DNA of 64,000 bases, taken from the NCBI GenBank assembly GCA_020226215.1, contig CM035230.1, positions 4,983,501-5,047,500 of the forward strand. Reading direction: 5' to 3'. Origin of the DNA: Sindora glabra (Eukaryota; Streptophyta; Magnoliopsida; Fabales; Fabaceae). The notes beneath the pieces were generated by a model. The model had not been told where the DNA came from, ran no database searches, and saw nothing but the letters and a program-made list of their open reading frames with translations. This document shows positions 52,191-63,097 of this stretch, piece by piece. Both the position numbers and the translations under genes were made by a program. Position 1 is the first letter of the stretch, and each line of letters starts with the position of its first letter.

Positions 52191-52591
52191 AGGTCTGCTT
52201 GCTTTTATTTTCATTTTATTGTTTTGTAAAATAACTTTGAAAAATTATTTTAGAAACAACTTTTAAAAACAAATAGCTAAAAAAATCTATTTGGAAACGA
52301 AAGTATATTTTCTCTCTCTCCCTTTCTCTCCATTGAATACTTTTGCATTTTATTTGTTGAGCCATTTCTTTTAACAATCATTCATACATATTAAATCATA
52401 AAAATCTTAATTTTTCTCTACTTATTAACTAGTGTCATAATTATAGCTTTTAACACAACTTAAGTAGCTTATCTACTTTCCTGAATATAAAAAAGATTTC
52501 ATGATGGTTGTGGTGCCAGTTAGTTACCCTCAAAATTAGAAGTTTGAGAGACAAATTCTTGAAATCCCTAAATTCCTTTCTCCACCTTCCT
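52191..52591 (-). repeat. 5' LTR of the deleted Ty3/gypsy element, part 2
   Basis: From about 52376 to 52591 it aligns with 43303-43520 of the other LTR. The first 185 bases (52191-52375) have no counterpart there; the other LTR has 435 unrelated bases in that place. It ends at the TTCCT target of the next insert. Confidence 0.8.
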
Positions 52592-53259
52592 TGATGGGAT
52601 TACAAAAATTAAAAAAAATAAAGTAATTTGGAAAACTTTAGATTGATAAGTTTGACACGCCACAACCTAAAGAGAACCAGTTGAATTCGCCACACTCTAG
52701 GAAAGAGAAGAGAATGAAAGTGATAAGAATTCGATTAATTCGCCACTAAGTAAGAGATCATACTTAGATAAGAATAGAATTGCAAAAGGCAATCTGAACA
52801 AATTTGTCTCAACTAACTTGAAATGTGAATACATGGCTTTTTAATAGAATTTAAGCTCATAAATGCTCATTAAGTAGTCATAAATTTTTACTTTCTAGTG
52901 AAAGACTAAAGGGTTTGAGAAACTCTAAACATAAATGACATTAAAAACAATAAATAACATTAAAATGACATGACTAATTAATAAAAAAATGAGCAGAAGA
53001 TAGGTCTTCATATCTGCCCTTTAGAATTCCTTCAAAATGCTTCAATTTCAGCTCAAATTAGCTATTGGGCCCATGTATATACACTTAAGCCCAATTTCTT
53101 GAAGTTTCCTCATAGATCAACAATGTAATCCAGCCCACATTTGTGTTTTCCTTCATAGAAATTAAAGACTCCATCCTTTTGGCTCTTGCACGAATTATTG
53201 GGCCAATTGGATTGTTAGGTTGGTCTTGCACCTCTTGGTCAGGATCCATGATCTCATCA
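52592..53259 (-). repeat. 3' LTR of the Ty3/gypsy element, 668 bp
   Basis: It matches 57637-58303 nearly throughout. The plus-strand ends are TGATGGGATT and ATCTCATCA, with TGATG/CATCA as terminal inverted repeats. It lies downstream of pol on the minus strand, next to a polypurine tract at 53260-53269. Its first part also encodes the end of the polyprotein. Confidence 0.95.
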
Positions 53260-54330
53260 TCTTCCCCTAGCTGAGGAGGATTTGACCTCAAATCCAGCTC
53301 CATGCTATCCTCCAAATAAGGAGACAAATCCCTTACATCGAAAGTGGCTTAAACTCTATAATCTCCTGGCAAATCAATCTTGTAGGCATTATTATTTACC
53401 TTAGACAAGACTTTGAAAGGACCGTCTGCTCTTGGCATAAGTTTAGACTTCCTCTTACTAGGAAATCTCTCTTGCGAAGGTGAATCCACACAAGATCTCT
53501 TAGAACAAATTGAACTTGTTTTCTTCCTTTGTTAGCTGCCTTCTAAAAAACTGCATTCTTCTTCTCAATCTACTTCTTAATACTTTCATGCATTTTTTTT
53601 CATCATCTTAGCCTTCTTTTCACCATCCATGCAAAGTCTTTCATTAATAGGCAAAGGTGCTAAATCAAGAGGAGTTAATGGATTAAACCTATAAACCACC
53701 TTAAAAGGAGAAAGTTTAGTTGTGCTATGCACACTTCTATTATAAGCAAATTCCACATATGCTAAACAATCATCCTAAGACTTGAGATTCTTATTAACAA
53801 TAGTTCTAAGCAAGGAAGAAATAATTCGATTCACCACTTCAATTTGGCCATCTGTTTGAGTATATAAGCAGTGCTAAGGAGCAGTCTTGTTCCAAGCTTT
53901 TTCCACAACATCTTCCAAAAGTAGCTAAAAAATTTAGCATCTCGATCAGACACTATACTTTTAGGAATTCCATGCTAGCGTATAATCTCATGAAAGAATA
54001 AATCAACCACATGAGAAGCATCATCAGTTTTTCTACAAGAAATGAAATGGGCCATTTTAGAGATTCTATCAATAACTGCCATAATTGAATCCTTTACCCT
54101 TGAAGTTCTTGGTAGCCTAAGCATAAAATCCATGCTCACATCAACCCATGGTTAGTCTGGTACAGGTAGTGGCATATATAAACCATGTGCAGCTTCTTTG
54201 CTTTTGGCTTTCTTGCAAGTGACACACCTCTCAATAATGCAATAAACATCTTTGATTAAATTTGGTCAATAAAAGTGCTCTTTGACCATCTCCAATGTCC
54301 TTTTCTTTCCAAAATGTCCAGCCAAACCTC
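53085..54330 (-). pseudogene. Ty3/gypsy integrase with C-terminal tail reading into the 3' LTR
   Basis: The HHCC zinc-binding part starts at the end of the preceding frame (AGHFGKKRTLEMVKEHFY) and continues with CIIERCVTCKKAKS after a stop. The catalytic core shows SMDFMLRLPR and VSDRDAKFF, two of the expected acidic sites. The glutamate block (QTDGQIEVVNR) is reached only after a frameshift near 53860. The GPF/Y-like module follows (PRADGPFKVLSK, NNAYKIDLPGDY), then a stop and a 53085-53327 tail with ATFDVRDLSPYLED, LDLRSNPPQLGEDDE and GPIIRARAKRMES. That tail crosses the polypurine tract and ends about 175 bases inside the LTR. It has at least four stops and one or two shifts, so it is not functional. 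Confidence 0.85.
53260..53269 (-). other. polypurine tract of the Ty3/gypsy element
   Basis: The minus strand reads TAGGGGAAGA immediately before the LTR start TGATGAGAT. The tract primes second-strand synthesis in the family. Here it is also part of the coding frame, at the codons for the QLGEDDE part of the tail. Confidence 0.8.
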
Positions 54331-56250
54331 CACCATGTGCTTCTCTCACAAGAAGTTCTCTAATAGAGCAGTAAGGAATAACAAGCCTCTCAAATTTGAA
54401 TAAGAAACCTTCATGTTTGTAAAACCCCTTAAAAGCCATCTTTTCACAAGTTACACAAATTTCAGCAAGAATTGGATCATCTTTGTATTGCTTGTTAATG
54501 AGTTCAAATCCCATCAACTTAGCATTTAGTAATGAAATTAAAGAATACCTGCGAGAAAGTGCATCAACCACCACATTTGAACTCCCTTTCTTGAGTATCA
54601 TAATATAAGGAAAAGTCTCAAAAAACTCAACCCACTTGGCATGTCGTCGATTCAACTTTACTTGTCCCTTCAAGTGCTTTAAGGATTCATGATCTGTATG
54701 AATAACAGACTCCTTAGGTAACAAATAATGCTGCCATGTTTCAAGGGCTCTAATTAAGGAATAGAACTTCTTGTCATAAGTGGAATAATTCAGACTTCCT
54801 CCATTGAGTTTCTCACTGAAATAAGCAATAGGATGCTTGTCTTGCATTAGAATAGCCCCTATTCCCACTCCTAAAGCATCGCATTCAAGCTTAAAGGTTT
54901 TAGAGAAATCAGGTAGAGCTAAGATTGGTGCTGAACATAGTTTCTCCTTGATCAATGCAAAACTCCTTTGTGCAGCTTCAGTCCACTTAAACTCTCCCTT
55001 CTTGATGCATTTAGTCAATAGTGCAAGTATGGTACTGAAATTCTTCACAAACCTTTTATAGAAAGAGGCTAATCCATGAAAACTCCTTACCTTTGAAATG
55101 CTTTTTGGCACAGGCCATTCTTTGATAGCTTTCACCTTTTCTTCATCTACTTCAACTCCTTCCTGTGAAATAATAAAACTAAGAAAGATAACTCGATCTT
55201 GGTAGAATTAGCACTTCTTGATATTGCCATATAATTTTTCTTCTCGTAGTATTTGAAAGACCTTTCTCAAATGATGCAGCACATGATTCATTAGTCACAT
55301 GAAAGTGCTTGGAGCATTAGATAATCCAAAAGGCATGACCATCCATTCCAATAACCCATGCTTGGTTTTGAAAGCTGTCTTCCATTCGTCTCCTTCTTTC
55401 ATCCTGATTTGATTATAACCACTCCTCAAATCAATTTTTGAAAACACCTTAGAGCTATACAATTCATCCAGCATGTCATCCAACCTTGGAATTGGATACC
55501 GATATTTGATTGTGATTTTGTTGATAGCCCTGCTGTCCACACACATATGCATGGTTCTATCTTTCTTTGGCATTAATAAAGCTGGTATAGAATAAGGACT
55601 CATAGACTCCCACACATCCCTCTTTTCAAGTAACTCATTTACTTGTCTCTGCATCTCTTTTGCTTCTTCTAGATTCATTCTATAGGCTGGTTTATTTGGT
55701 AAGGCAACCCCTGGAATAAGATCAATTTGGTGCTTAATCCCTCTAATTGGTGGCAACCCTTTGGCAATTTTTCTGGAAAGACATCTTCATACTCCTTTAA
55801 TAGTGATTGAATTTGTGGGGGTAATGATCCCACAATATCTGGCTGCACTTCCTTTAACAACAACAAGAAGATAAGGTCTGAATTAAATAAGGTTTTTGTA
55901 ACCTCACCCTTCATTGCAAGTAAGTTAGTCTTCTTCTCCTTTTTTGCTAATAGTTGATCTCTTTGCATCTGTTGAGGACTAAAGGGTGTTAGGACAATCT
56001 TTTGGCCATCTTTCTCAAAAGCATATGTATTTTTAAATCCATCATGCACAACTCTCCTATCGTACTGCCATGGCCTTCCTAACAACAAATGACTTGCACT
56101 CATCAGGACTACATCACAGAAAATCTCATCTTTGTAGGATTTTCCAATAGAAAATGGAACTACCACCTGTTTGGTGACTTTTACTTCTCCCACATCATTC
56201 AACCATTGCAACTTGTATGGGTGAGGATGTTTATTTATGGCCAAATTCAA
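54266..56250 (-). pseudogene. Ty3/gypsy protease end, reverse transcriptase and RNase H, with RT catalytic segment deleted
   Basis: Three successive frames are needed. 56250-55675 holds the end of the protease domain and linker (LLLGRPWQYDRRVVHDGF, DVFPEKLPKG). After a frameshift near 55757, 55756-55295 gives the RT fingers and palm (MQRQVNELLEKRDV, MCVDSRAINKITIKYRYPIP, KIDLRSGYNQIRM, MPFGLSNAPSTFM). After a stop the frame continues NHVLHHLRKVF: the roughly 25-30 residues normally found between these two parts, including the catalytic aspartate pair, are missing. The RNase H domain follows in 55135-54266 with LECDALGVGIGAILMQ, HTDHESLKHL and VVVDALSRRY. A further stop lies near 55190. RT copies RNA to DNA in the family; this copy cannot. 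Confidence 0.9.
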
Positions 56251-57518
56251 TTTTCCACTAAAGTAGTGGAAGCCACATTAGTACAACTCCCTCCATCAAT
56301 GATTACTCCACACACCTTATTCCCAATTGTGCACCTAGTGTGAAATATATTTTCCCGCTGCTCATCCTCCAATTTTGCTTGCAAGTTTAATACAAGCCTA
56401 ATTATAAGCATTTCTCCTTCATCAGCATACTCCACACTCTCTTCTCCTAAATGTTCATCACCTTCCTCTTCAAATTCTTCATCTTCACTCCCCACCTCAC
56501 CTTGTGCCCCTTTTATAATCATTGCCCTTCGATTTGGACATTCAGAAGCAATGTGTCCATGGCCAAGACATTTGAAGCATTTCATATCCCTACTTTTTTT
56601 AAGTGGATTAGAATCAATTTCTTTCCCTTTTGACAAAGTAGTGGATGATCCTGTAGCCTCCTTATTGCTAAGCTTCTTATTCTCCCATGGTGTAGATGAG
56701 TTAGCTATTTTATTACTAACTTGCCTAGTCACATGTTGCTTGGTTGAAACCCGCTTCCTTTGTCTTTCCACCTTCACAACTAATTTGATCACATCCTCCA
56801 AGAATATATAAGTTTGTAGCTCTACCAAATCTGCAATCTCCCTATTTAACTCACCCAAGAACCTTGCAATGGTTTGTTCTTCAGGTTCTTGCAACTCACA
56901 TCTAATTTTCAACATTTCAAACTCCTTCACATAATCTTCCACACATATACCTCCTTGTCTCAAGCCTTGCAATTTGATGTAAAGTTCCTGTTTATAATAG
57001 TCAGGAACAAAACGCCGCTGCATCAATCTCTTCATTAATCTTCAACTTCTAACCTCCTCTTCTCCATCCCTCCTATGTTGAGCCTTTAGATTCTCTTACC
57101 ATAAATTTGCATAGTTAGTGAACTCAAGGGCAGCAAGTTGACATTTTCTTGCCTCTGAGTATTCATGACATTCAAATACTTTTTCGACTCTCTACACCCA
57201 CTCCAAATATTTCTCTAGTGAACTAGTGCCTTTGAATGGCAAAATTCTTATCTTAATATTGCTTGTTGATTCTATTTGTTGCCTCCTTTGCCTTGGTTGT
57301 CTCTCCTCTTCTTCAGCACCAGAATCTCCACCTCCATTACCTCCACTTGGCTCACGATCTCCATTTAGGTTCAGCCTTTCAATTGCTTCAGTCAATCGAT
57401 TAAGCCGTCGCATTATCTCCTCATAGTTAAGTTGTAGTAGTTCTTGGCTTCGTTGAAGCCCTATGATTTGAGCTTGCTCCAAATTAAGGCCTCTAGGAAT
57501 TGAAGAATCTCCAGACAT
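56247..57518 (-). pseudogene. Ty3/gypsy gag and start of protease
   Basis: Gag begins at 57518 (MSGDSSIPRGLNLEQAQ). A coiled-coil-like start (QRSQELLQLNYEEIMRRLNR) and a G/E/R-rich linker lead to the capsid start FKGTSSLEKYLEWV. Stops follow at about 57190, 57100 and 57045, mostly where the family has tryptophan, in keeping with G-to-A decay. The frame is open again from 57035 with FVPDYYKQELYIKLQGLRQG and EEQTIARFLGELNREIADLV. A CCHC zinc knuckle, CFKCLGHGHIASEC, lies at about 56537-56579, followed by an acidic stretch and the protease active-site block VIIDGGSCTNVAS near 56265-56310. A frameshift at about 56250 leads into the next frame. The protein would form the particle and process the polyprotein. 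Confidence 0.9.
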
Positions 57519-57623
57519 GGTGTTTATGGTTGTGGTTTCACTCTCTTACAAAGGTAGGCCACTCTCTAAGTGTTTACACTCAAGTTAAAAAAATGGTGTA
57601 GATTAGTTGGAAGATGAACTAAC

Positions 57624-57634
57624 CTCTGATACTA
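57624..57634 (-). other. primer-binding site of the Ty3/gypsy element
   Basis: On the minus strand the 5' LTR ends CCCATCA and is followed after two bases by TAGTATCAGAG, one change from the initiator-methionine-tRNA complement TGGTATCAGAG used by many plant retroelements. Confidence 0.75.
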
Positions 57635-57636
57635 AC

Positions 57637-58303
57637 TGATGGGATTACATAAATTAAAAAAAATAGTAATTTGAAAAACTTTAAATTGATAAGTTTGACA
57701 TGCCACAACCTAAAGAGAACCAGTTGAATTCACCACACTTTAGGAAAGAGAAGAGAATGAGAGTGATAAGAATTCGATTAATTCGCCACTAAGTAAGAGA
57801 TCATACTTAGATAAGAATAGAATTGCAAAAGGCAATTTGAACAAACTTGTCTTAACTAACTTGAAATGTGAATATATGGCTTTTTAATAGAATTTAAGCT
57901 CATAAATGCTCATTAAGTAGTCATAAATTTCTACTTTCTAGTGAAAGACTAAAGGGTTTGGGAAACTCCAAACATAAATGACATTAAAAATAAAAAAATA
58001 ACATTAAAATGACATGACTAATTAATAAAAAAACGTGTAGAAGATAGGTCTTCATATCTGCCCTTTAGAATTTCTTCAAAATGCTTCAATTTCAACTCAA
58101 ATTAACTATTGGGCCCATGTATATACACTTAAGCCCAATTTCTTGAAGTTTCCTCATAGATCAGTAATGTAATCCAGCCCACATTTGTGTTTTCCTTCAT
58201 AAAAATTAAAGACTCCATCCTTTTAGCTCTTGCACGAGTTATTGGGCCAATTGGATTATTGGGTTGGTTTTACACCTCTTGGTCAGGATCCATGATCTCA
58301 TCA
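57637..58303 (-). repeat. 5' LTR of the Ty3/gypsy element, 667 bp
   Basis: About 95 percent identical by eye to 52592-53259; most differences are transitions, plus one 2-bp indel near the edge. It is followed on the right by the TTCCT duplication and then by the host LTR, which continues as in its partner at about 43525. Confidence 0.95.
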
Positions 58304-58785
58304 TTCCTCTACTAGATTTTCTTCAAAATTTGCAATCAAAGCTTAAAATTTGTTGTATTACCTTGAGATGATTAAAAAATATGAGTGCTCATTTGAATTT
58401 TCCTAATTGATTTTCCTTTAGAACTTAGAAAATATAAATTTGAAAGTGGGAGAGAGAAGGAAGTTTGATGGGGAAGTTGAAAAGAATAGAAGGGAATATT
58501 GGGTTTTAGGGAAATATAAAAGGTTAAGGGCACTTCTATAATTTTACCTAGATTTAGGGGTATTTTTGGAAAAAGTGTCTAAATCTCCTTCATATGTATC
58601 TATTTAATTCTATCTTTTCCCTAACTCTTAATAAATTTAATTCTTCCTATTATCATTATAAAATTATATCTTCTTTAAATATAATCTCATCCTAAACATA
58701 CCTATAACAATCATAATGATTACCACATATGCATTAATATTAACAAAATCAAGTAAAATAAATTCTAATTTGCTTGGAGGTGATA
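58304..58785 (-). repeat. 5' LTR of the deleted Ty3/gypsy element, part 3
   Basis: It aligns with about 43520-43980 of the other LTR through shared stretches such as TTACCTTGAGATGATTAAA, GGGGTATTTTT and AAATAAATTCTAATTT. It ends in a decayed terminus GGTGATA where the partner has GGGTGTAACA. Confidence 0.8.
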
Positions 58786-59915
58786 AGCATTTAGGTTATA
58801 TTTGAGTGTAGAATAGATAGGAGACCTAACTTGTTTAAGTAAGAAAACTCTATTGAACTGACCCATTAAAAGTCCAGTAAGTTAAAAGTCTACACTTATT
58901 TTTAACCACACTATCCCATCAGGCAATTTCAATCCACAAAAGCGATAAAAAAATTGGACTTAAAATTATAACTCTAGGGTTAAACTTTGCTTGTTAAAAG
59001 TAAAATAAAATAAAATAAAAGATCCAACTAATAGTAATCCATTAAAATATTCTTACAAGTAACCTATTTGGCATGAAGGATTTCATCCTTATTTCAAAAT
59101 GATATAGTGCATAGAATTACCATCCATAGCTATATAATTTCAAATTTTTATTGTATTTAGGCTATATTTATTAAGATAAAGGAAAATTATATTTTTGTCC
59201 ATCAATAATTTCGAGGGTTTTTATTTAACTTACCTTTGTTTTCAAGTATTGATATTTGCTCACTTGTATTGTCTACTATTAATGTTTTTGCCTACCTAAC
59301 TTTTTTATCCAATTTTTAATGGAGAACTTCATAACATGTGAATTAAATGAAATCATATGAAACCATATGTGGTAAAGTATAAATTTCCTATATTATGTGA
59401 ATTAATGTCAAAAATAATTAATAGCAACATGAAACATATTAATCTTATCTTCTTGTTCTAATGACCTCCTTCATCCTTGTATATTTACTTTAAATGTGAA
59501 TATATATATGTATTACAATACATAGTACTAGAAAAAAATCTAAATAATTGCAAGTAACCATATTTGCATATTTTATTACTATTAATTTAAAAAAAAACAT
59601 AAATAGCAATAACATGTAGTTTGTAAATCTAAAATAAGAAGCTAGGCCCATATTTTTATTCCCTATTGGAAATTTTAAACATTAATTCACAAAAATATGA
59701 ACAAAAAAAACTCTATTAACTAGAAATTTTGTTCAAATTCATTTGACCCACTTGTTATGGACTAATTCCGTTAAAAATTTAAAGGAAAAAAGTTTAGGTG
59801 AGTAAAGTGTTAACACTTGAAAAATCATGTCAATGAATTTTGATGTTTGGAAACATATCTGAGTCAATTGAAAATTAATAAAATCATCAGTAGGTAAACT
59901 ATAATTTTGACTTTA
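58786..59915 (-). repeat. 5' LTR of the outer copia element, outer part
   Basis: It resumes the alignment with 16607-17872 at GCATTTAGGTTATATTTGAG (16780-16800 there) and runs to TTTTGACTTTA at 59915, followed by AATAA, the likely partner of the AGTAA duplication at 16602-16606. Confidence 0.7.
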
Positions 59916-59920
59916 AATAA

Positions 59921-62348
59921 TAAAATGTATTGTAATTTTATATTTTTCTTATTACTCAAATGGTAGTAGAGATGACTTTGTTTAATTAGCCTTATCTTTT
60001 AGGATTAAAGGAAAATGCATGTAATTATCGTAAGGAGGGATTAACATAAGAAGTATAAGGGGGCTTACCCGTTATTGACACTAGATTTTTGCAAAGAAAG
60101 ATGATCATTAGCATAAACAATTAGAATTGGGGGAGATTTGAAACCTATTGGATATTGGGATGAAAAAAAAAGGTTTTAGGCAAGTCTATTTACTATTTCC
60201 AAAAATAAAAGTTTCTATTTAGTAACTATTTTCATAATTTATTATTTAAAACTATAACATAAAATGGGTGACTTAAAAATAGAATGATAGAATAACTTTT
60301 GAATGTTTTCTTAACTTGTTCTTTTGTTATTGATATCAATTTTGTAATTAAATGAAATATTTTCTTATTTATTCTTTTCAATATCCTCTATTCTTTGTTT
60401 TTCTTAAATTTGAAAATGGTTTTTGAAAAATAATTTTGTGAACAAAAAATACCAATATTTCCAAACACAACTTATATATTTGTTTGCTATTGTTTCTAGC
60501 TATAGTAGTTCAAATCATGTAAGAAGATTTCATTAAACGACAAAAGTAGATTCTTACTTTGAATAAAAATTATACTCACAAACATTTTCATGACTATCAC
60601 TCCATATTCTACAAAAATATAGCTATAAAATGATAAGATAAAAGAAAATAATTAGGCAAACTTTATATTGCCCTATCGGTTTTAAAACTTGGGATAATGT
60701 GGCATTCCTAGAAATTGTTAGATTAAAATTGTTTAATCACATCCATTAAAAAATGGATAGTTATGATTGAATAATTTTAATCTAGTAGTTTTAAAGCTTG
60801 CCACCTTACCCTAGGTTTTGAAACTCTAGGCATACTATAGTAAGCACCTAATATTTATTCAATATAAATTATGAAGAGTTCAGAAGAAATGATTTTACAT
60901 ATAAATTTCTTAATAAATAATTGATGTTGCAAGAAAATCATAGGACAAGAGGATTATATTGATTTTTATGTGATCTGGAGTACAAATATCTCATCACAAA
61001 ATAACCTAAAATTCATTAGAAAATTGAATTTTCAATAGATTTTAGTCATTGACTAATCTATATTCCAAAATTTTTTCCAATAAAAAAAGAAAGGGAGTAA
61101 ACATTTGACATGTATAGTTTGTTAAAAAATTCATTAGGAACTCCATTGGAAAATCCATTTTAATTAAACAAGTATCCATCGAAGGAAGTATGTTTTCTTT
61201 TGAAAAGACACATAGTGGGTTAAGTTATATTTTGAATTTCTAATAACCTACAATAACATTTAGAATTTCCTCAATATGCAAAATTCTACTAACTTGCATA
61301 CAATCACTTACAAAAAGTTTAAAAATATCAATCATCTAACAAATTAACATGAAATTAAGTACATAAAAGATCATAAAATAATATTTAGAATAAGAAACAA
61401 AATCAACCATTTTGATTTTTTCTCTGCATCTCTTTCTAGATCATCTTTTTCCTTTTTCTAAATCATTTTCATCCTCTTTTTCATTGACCTTATCTTAATT
61501 ATCCTCTTCCCGTCCTCTTCTCCATATTCTTCAACCTAGGATGACTTATTAACCTTTTTGAAGCCACCACATATACCAAACAAACTAATAATTATGTTAT
61601 TAACCTTAATTGCTTAATGTGCATGTCATGTATGATCATCATGTTAGGCATTTTGTATCATGTATATGTCCCTAATAATACACTTATGTTGCTTTTTGTG
61701 TGGAAATGAAGTGATCATAATTACAATATCTATAATGTTTAAATTTATTTTATGTATTTCTTTAAATTTAAAAGATTTAAAGTATTTATTTTAAATCATT
61801 TCATAATACTAAATTATTTTATCTTAAAAATTTTTTTAAATAAAATAATTATTGGTATATTTAATTATTTAATTACCATTCATTTTACTTAATGATAAAT
61901 TTTAGATGTTTAATTTTACCAAGGGATTTTATAATTATATTTATTTATCTAATCTATCATCCAAAGTTTTCTTGAATGAATTTTATGATGTTTCTTTTAC
62001 CAAATTGAGAATATTTAGAATTTATGAATGTGAAGATATATAAAGGAGTTTATTTGGGCCTTAGTGAACAATTTTGTTTATAAACTTTTGAATTTTAGGG
62101 CTCTTATTTTGAGATTCAAATTATGAAACCATTTTAATAAATGTAAAAGATGAAGAAGAAAATGAAAAATGATGAAGTTAGTAAGGAATGGTTATAATTT
62201 GATTAGAATAGAATCTTTATGAAGAATAGGTATTAGAGATCAAGTTTTATTTTTATTATGTTACACTTTTATTATGTTACACCCATCATATTAACTTTGT
62301 CTTATTTCAAATAGACAGTTGAGATTTAAAGTAACATAAGCCTACGAT
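59921..62348. other. non-coding AT-rich DNA
   Basis: Apart from the fold-back repeat at 60671-60831 I see no gene, no paired ends and no protein-like frame. The pyrimidine-rich part at about 61410-61530 is simple in composition. Confidence 0.6.
60671..60831. repeat. fold-back (inverted) repeat, about 75-bp arms
   Basis: The left arm (GGGATAATGTGGCA ... AGATTAAAATTGTTTAATCAC-ATCCAT) and the right arm (ATGGATAGTTATGATT-GAATAATTTTAATCT ... TGCCACCTTACCC) are imperfect reverse complements around a loop of about 6 bases. It resembles a fold-back MITE, and a transcript would form a long hairpin of the kind that can feed small-RNA processing. I could not identify a target-site duplication. Confidence 0.8.
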
Positions 62349-63089
62349 TAAGGATGCAAATAAGTCAAACTACTTGTGAGTATCTTGAGATCGACTTATA
62401 AAAGATTGATTTGTGTTTAACTTTAAATGTATTGAGCTCAATTACTATATAAGCCAATCTTGAGCTTTATGTTACTCGACTTGAACCATTTGCAAGTATA
62501 AATAAGCTTAATAATAAGAAACATATTTTTAATTTTCATACAATATAAATAACATAATAAATAAAAAATTCAATCACATGAGTAATTATTGAAGTTGCGT
62601 GAGAAGTATTATGCTTTGATTGAAATAATTAACTTTTGTTAATGATAATTATTAGTATTATTTGATGATTATATAAATATTTTTTTAATAAATTTAATAG
62701 TTACAAAAAATTTATATTAATATGTAAAATGAGATAAAAAATTTGATGTCTGATTTATTTATGAAAGATAAGATTTAATATGATCAAAGTTAGGTGAAAT
62801 AATAAACTATTCAAGTAAAACTATATGAACTTGTTTAAGTTCATATTTTTTTAAAGCTTGAGTTCAAATTCAAATATTCCAAGTTTAATGAGAAATTAGG
62901 GCTTAATAACATACCACTTGAATAAGATCGTATAAACTTATTTGGGCTCATTTTGGAATTAAGCTTGAACTTTAGTTCAAGTTATTTAATTTTAATAATG
63001 TTCAACTAAGTTTGAGCTTACTTATTTTTTAGTGAGTTCAAACTTGAAAACATAAATGTTTAGCTCAACATGATTCATTTACACCCCTA
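62349..63089. mobile_element. non-autonomous hAT-type element, 741 bp
   Basis: The left end TAAGGATGCAAAT and right end ATTTACACCCCTA are decayed inverted repeats of the TAGGGGTGCAAAT kind. The flanks CCTACGAT (62341-62348) and CCTATAAT (63090-63097) share six of eight bases, and the two differences are transitions. The interior contains many GAGCTCAA, TTGAGCTT and AAGCTTGA words but no transposase. It is older than the copy at 31265-31991. Confidence 0.8.
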
Positions 63090-63097
63090 CCTATAAT

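Larger units (their letters stand above)
52592..58303 (-). mobile_element. nearly complete Ty3/gypsy retrotransposon, 5.7 kb, defective
   Basis: The two LTRs (52592-53259 and 57637-58303) begin TGATG and end CATCA. The exact duplication TTCCT flanks the element (52587-52591 and 58304-58308). Reading leftward it has a primer-binding site, gag with a zinc knuckle, protease, RT, RNase H, integrase and a polypurine tract, in the Ty3/gypsy order. Comparing the LTRs by eye gives about 32 substitutions in 667 bp, so about 95 percent identity, which makes it one of the younger layers. Several stops, at least two frameshifts and a deletion inside RT make it inactive. The last codons run through the polypurine tract into the 3' LTR. 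Confidence 0.95.
41404..58785 (-). mobile_element. internally deleted Ty3/gypsy element with nested inserts
   Basis: It has two LTRs in direct orientation (41404-43980 and the split 44908-46239/52191-52591/58304-58785), separated by only 927 bp. The inner edge of the left LTR shows a polypurine tract and the last codons of a pol frame; the inner edge of the right LTR shows a decayed primer-binding site. So it is a minus-strand retroelement that lost nearly all of gag and pol. The outer flanks AGTAA (41399-41403) and AGCAT (58786-58790) match at three of five positions. It is inserted in the copia 5' LTR: the copia 3' LTR (16607-17872) is continuous across this point. Confidence 0.8.
16607..59915 (-). 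mobile_element. Ty1/copia retrotransposon, minus strand, split by nested insertions
   Basis: Reassembling the pieces gives about 8.7 kb of own sequence spread over 43.3 kb. In element order these are: 5' LTR (58786-59915 plus 41221-41403), primer-binding site near 41205-41220, leader 40204-41204, gag/protease/integrase remnants 26.6-29.5 kb, RT/RNase H remnants 18.4-20.0 kb and 3' LTR 16607-17872. The order gag, protease, integrase, RT, RNase H is the copia order. The outer 5-bp flanks are AGTAA (16602-16606) and AATAA (59916-59920), a target-site duplication with one transition. All coding parts carry many stops. Continuity across the inserts is inferred from strand, gene order, LTR similarity and TSDs; the exact outer ends are less certain than the overall picture. 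Confidence 0.7.

Noticed and set aside
54837..57426. Several plus-strand open frames of 60-86 codons across the gypsy element
   Set aside because: They are antisense shadows of gag and pol, which are clearly on the minus strand.
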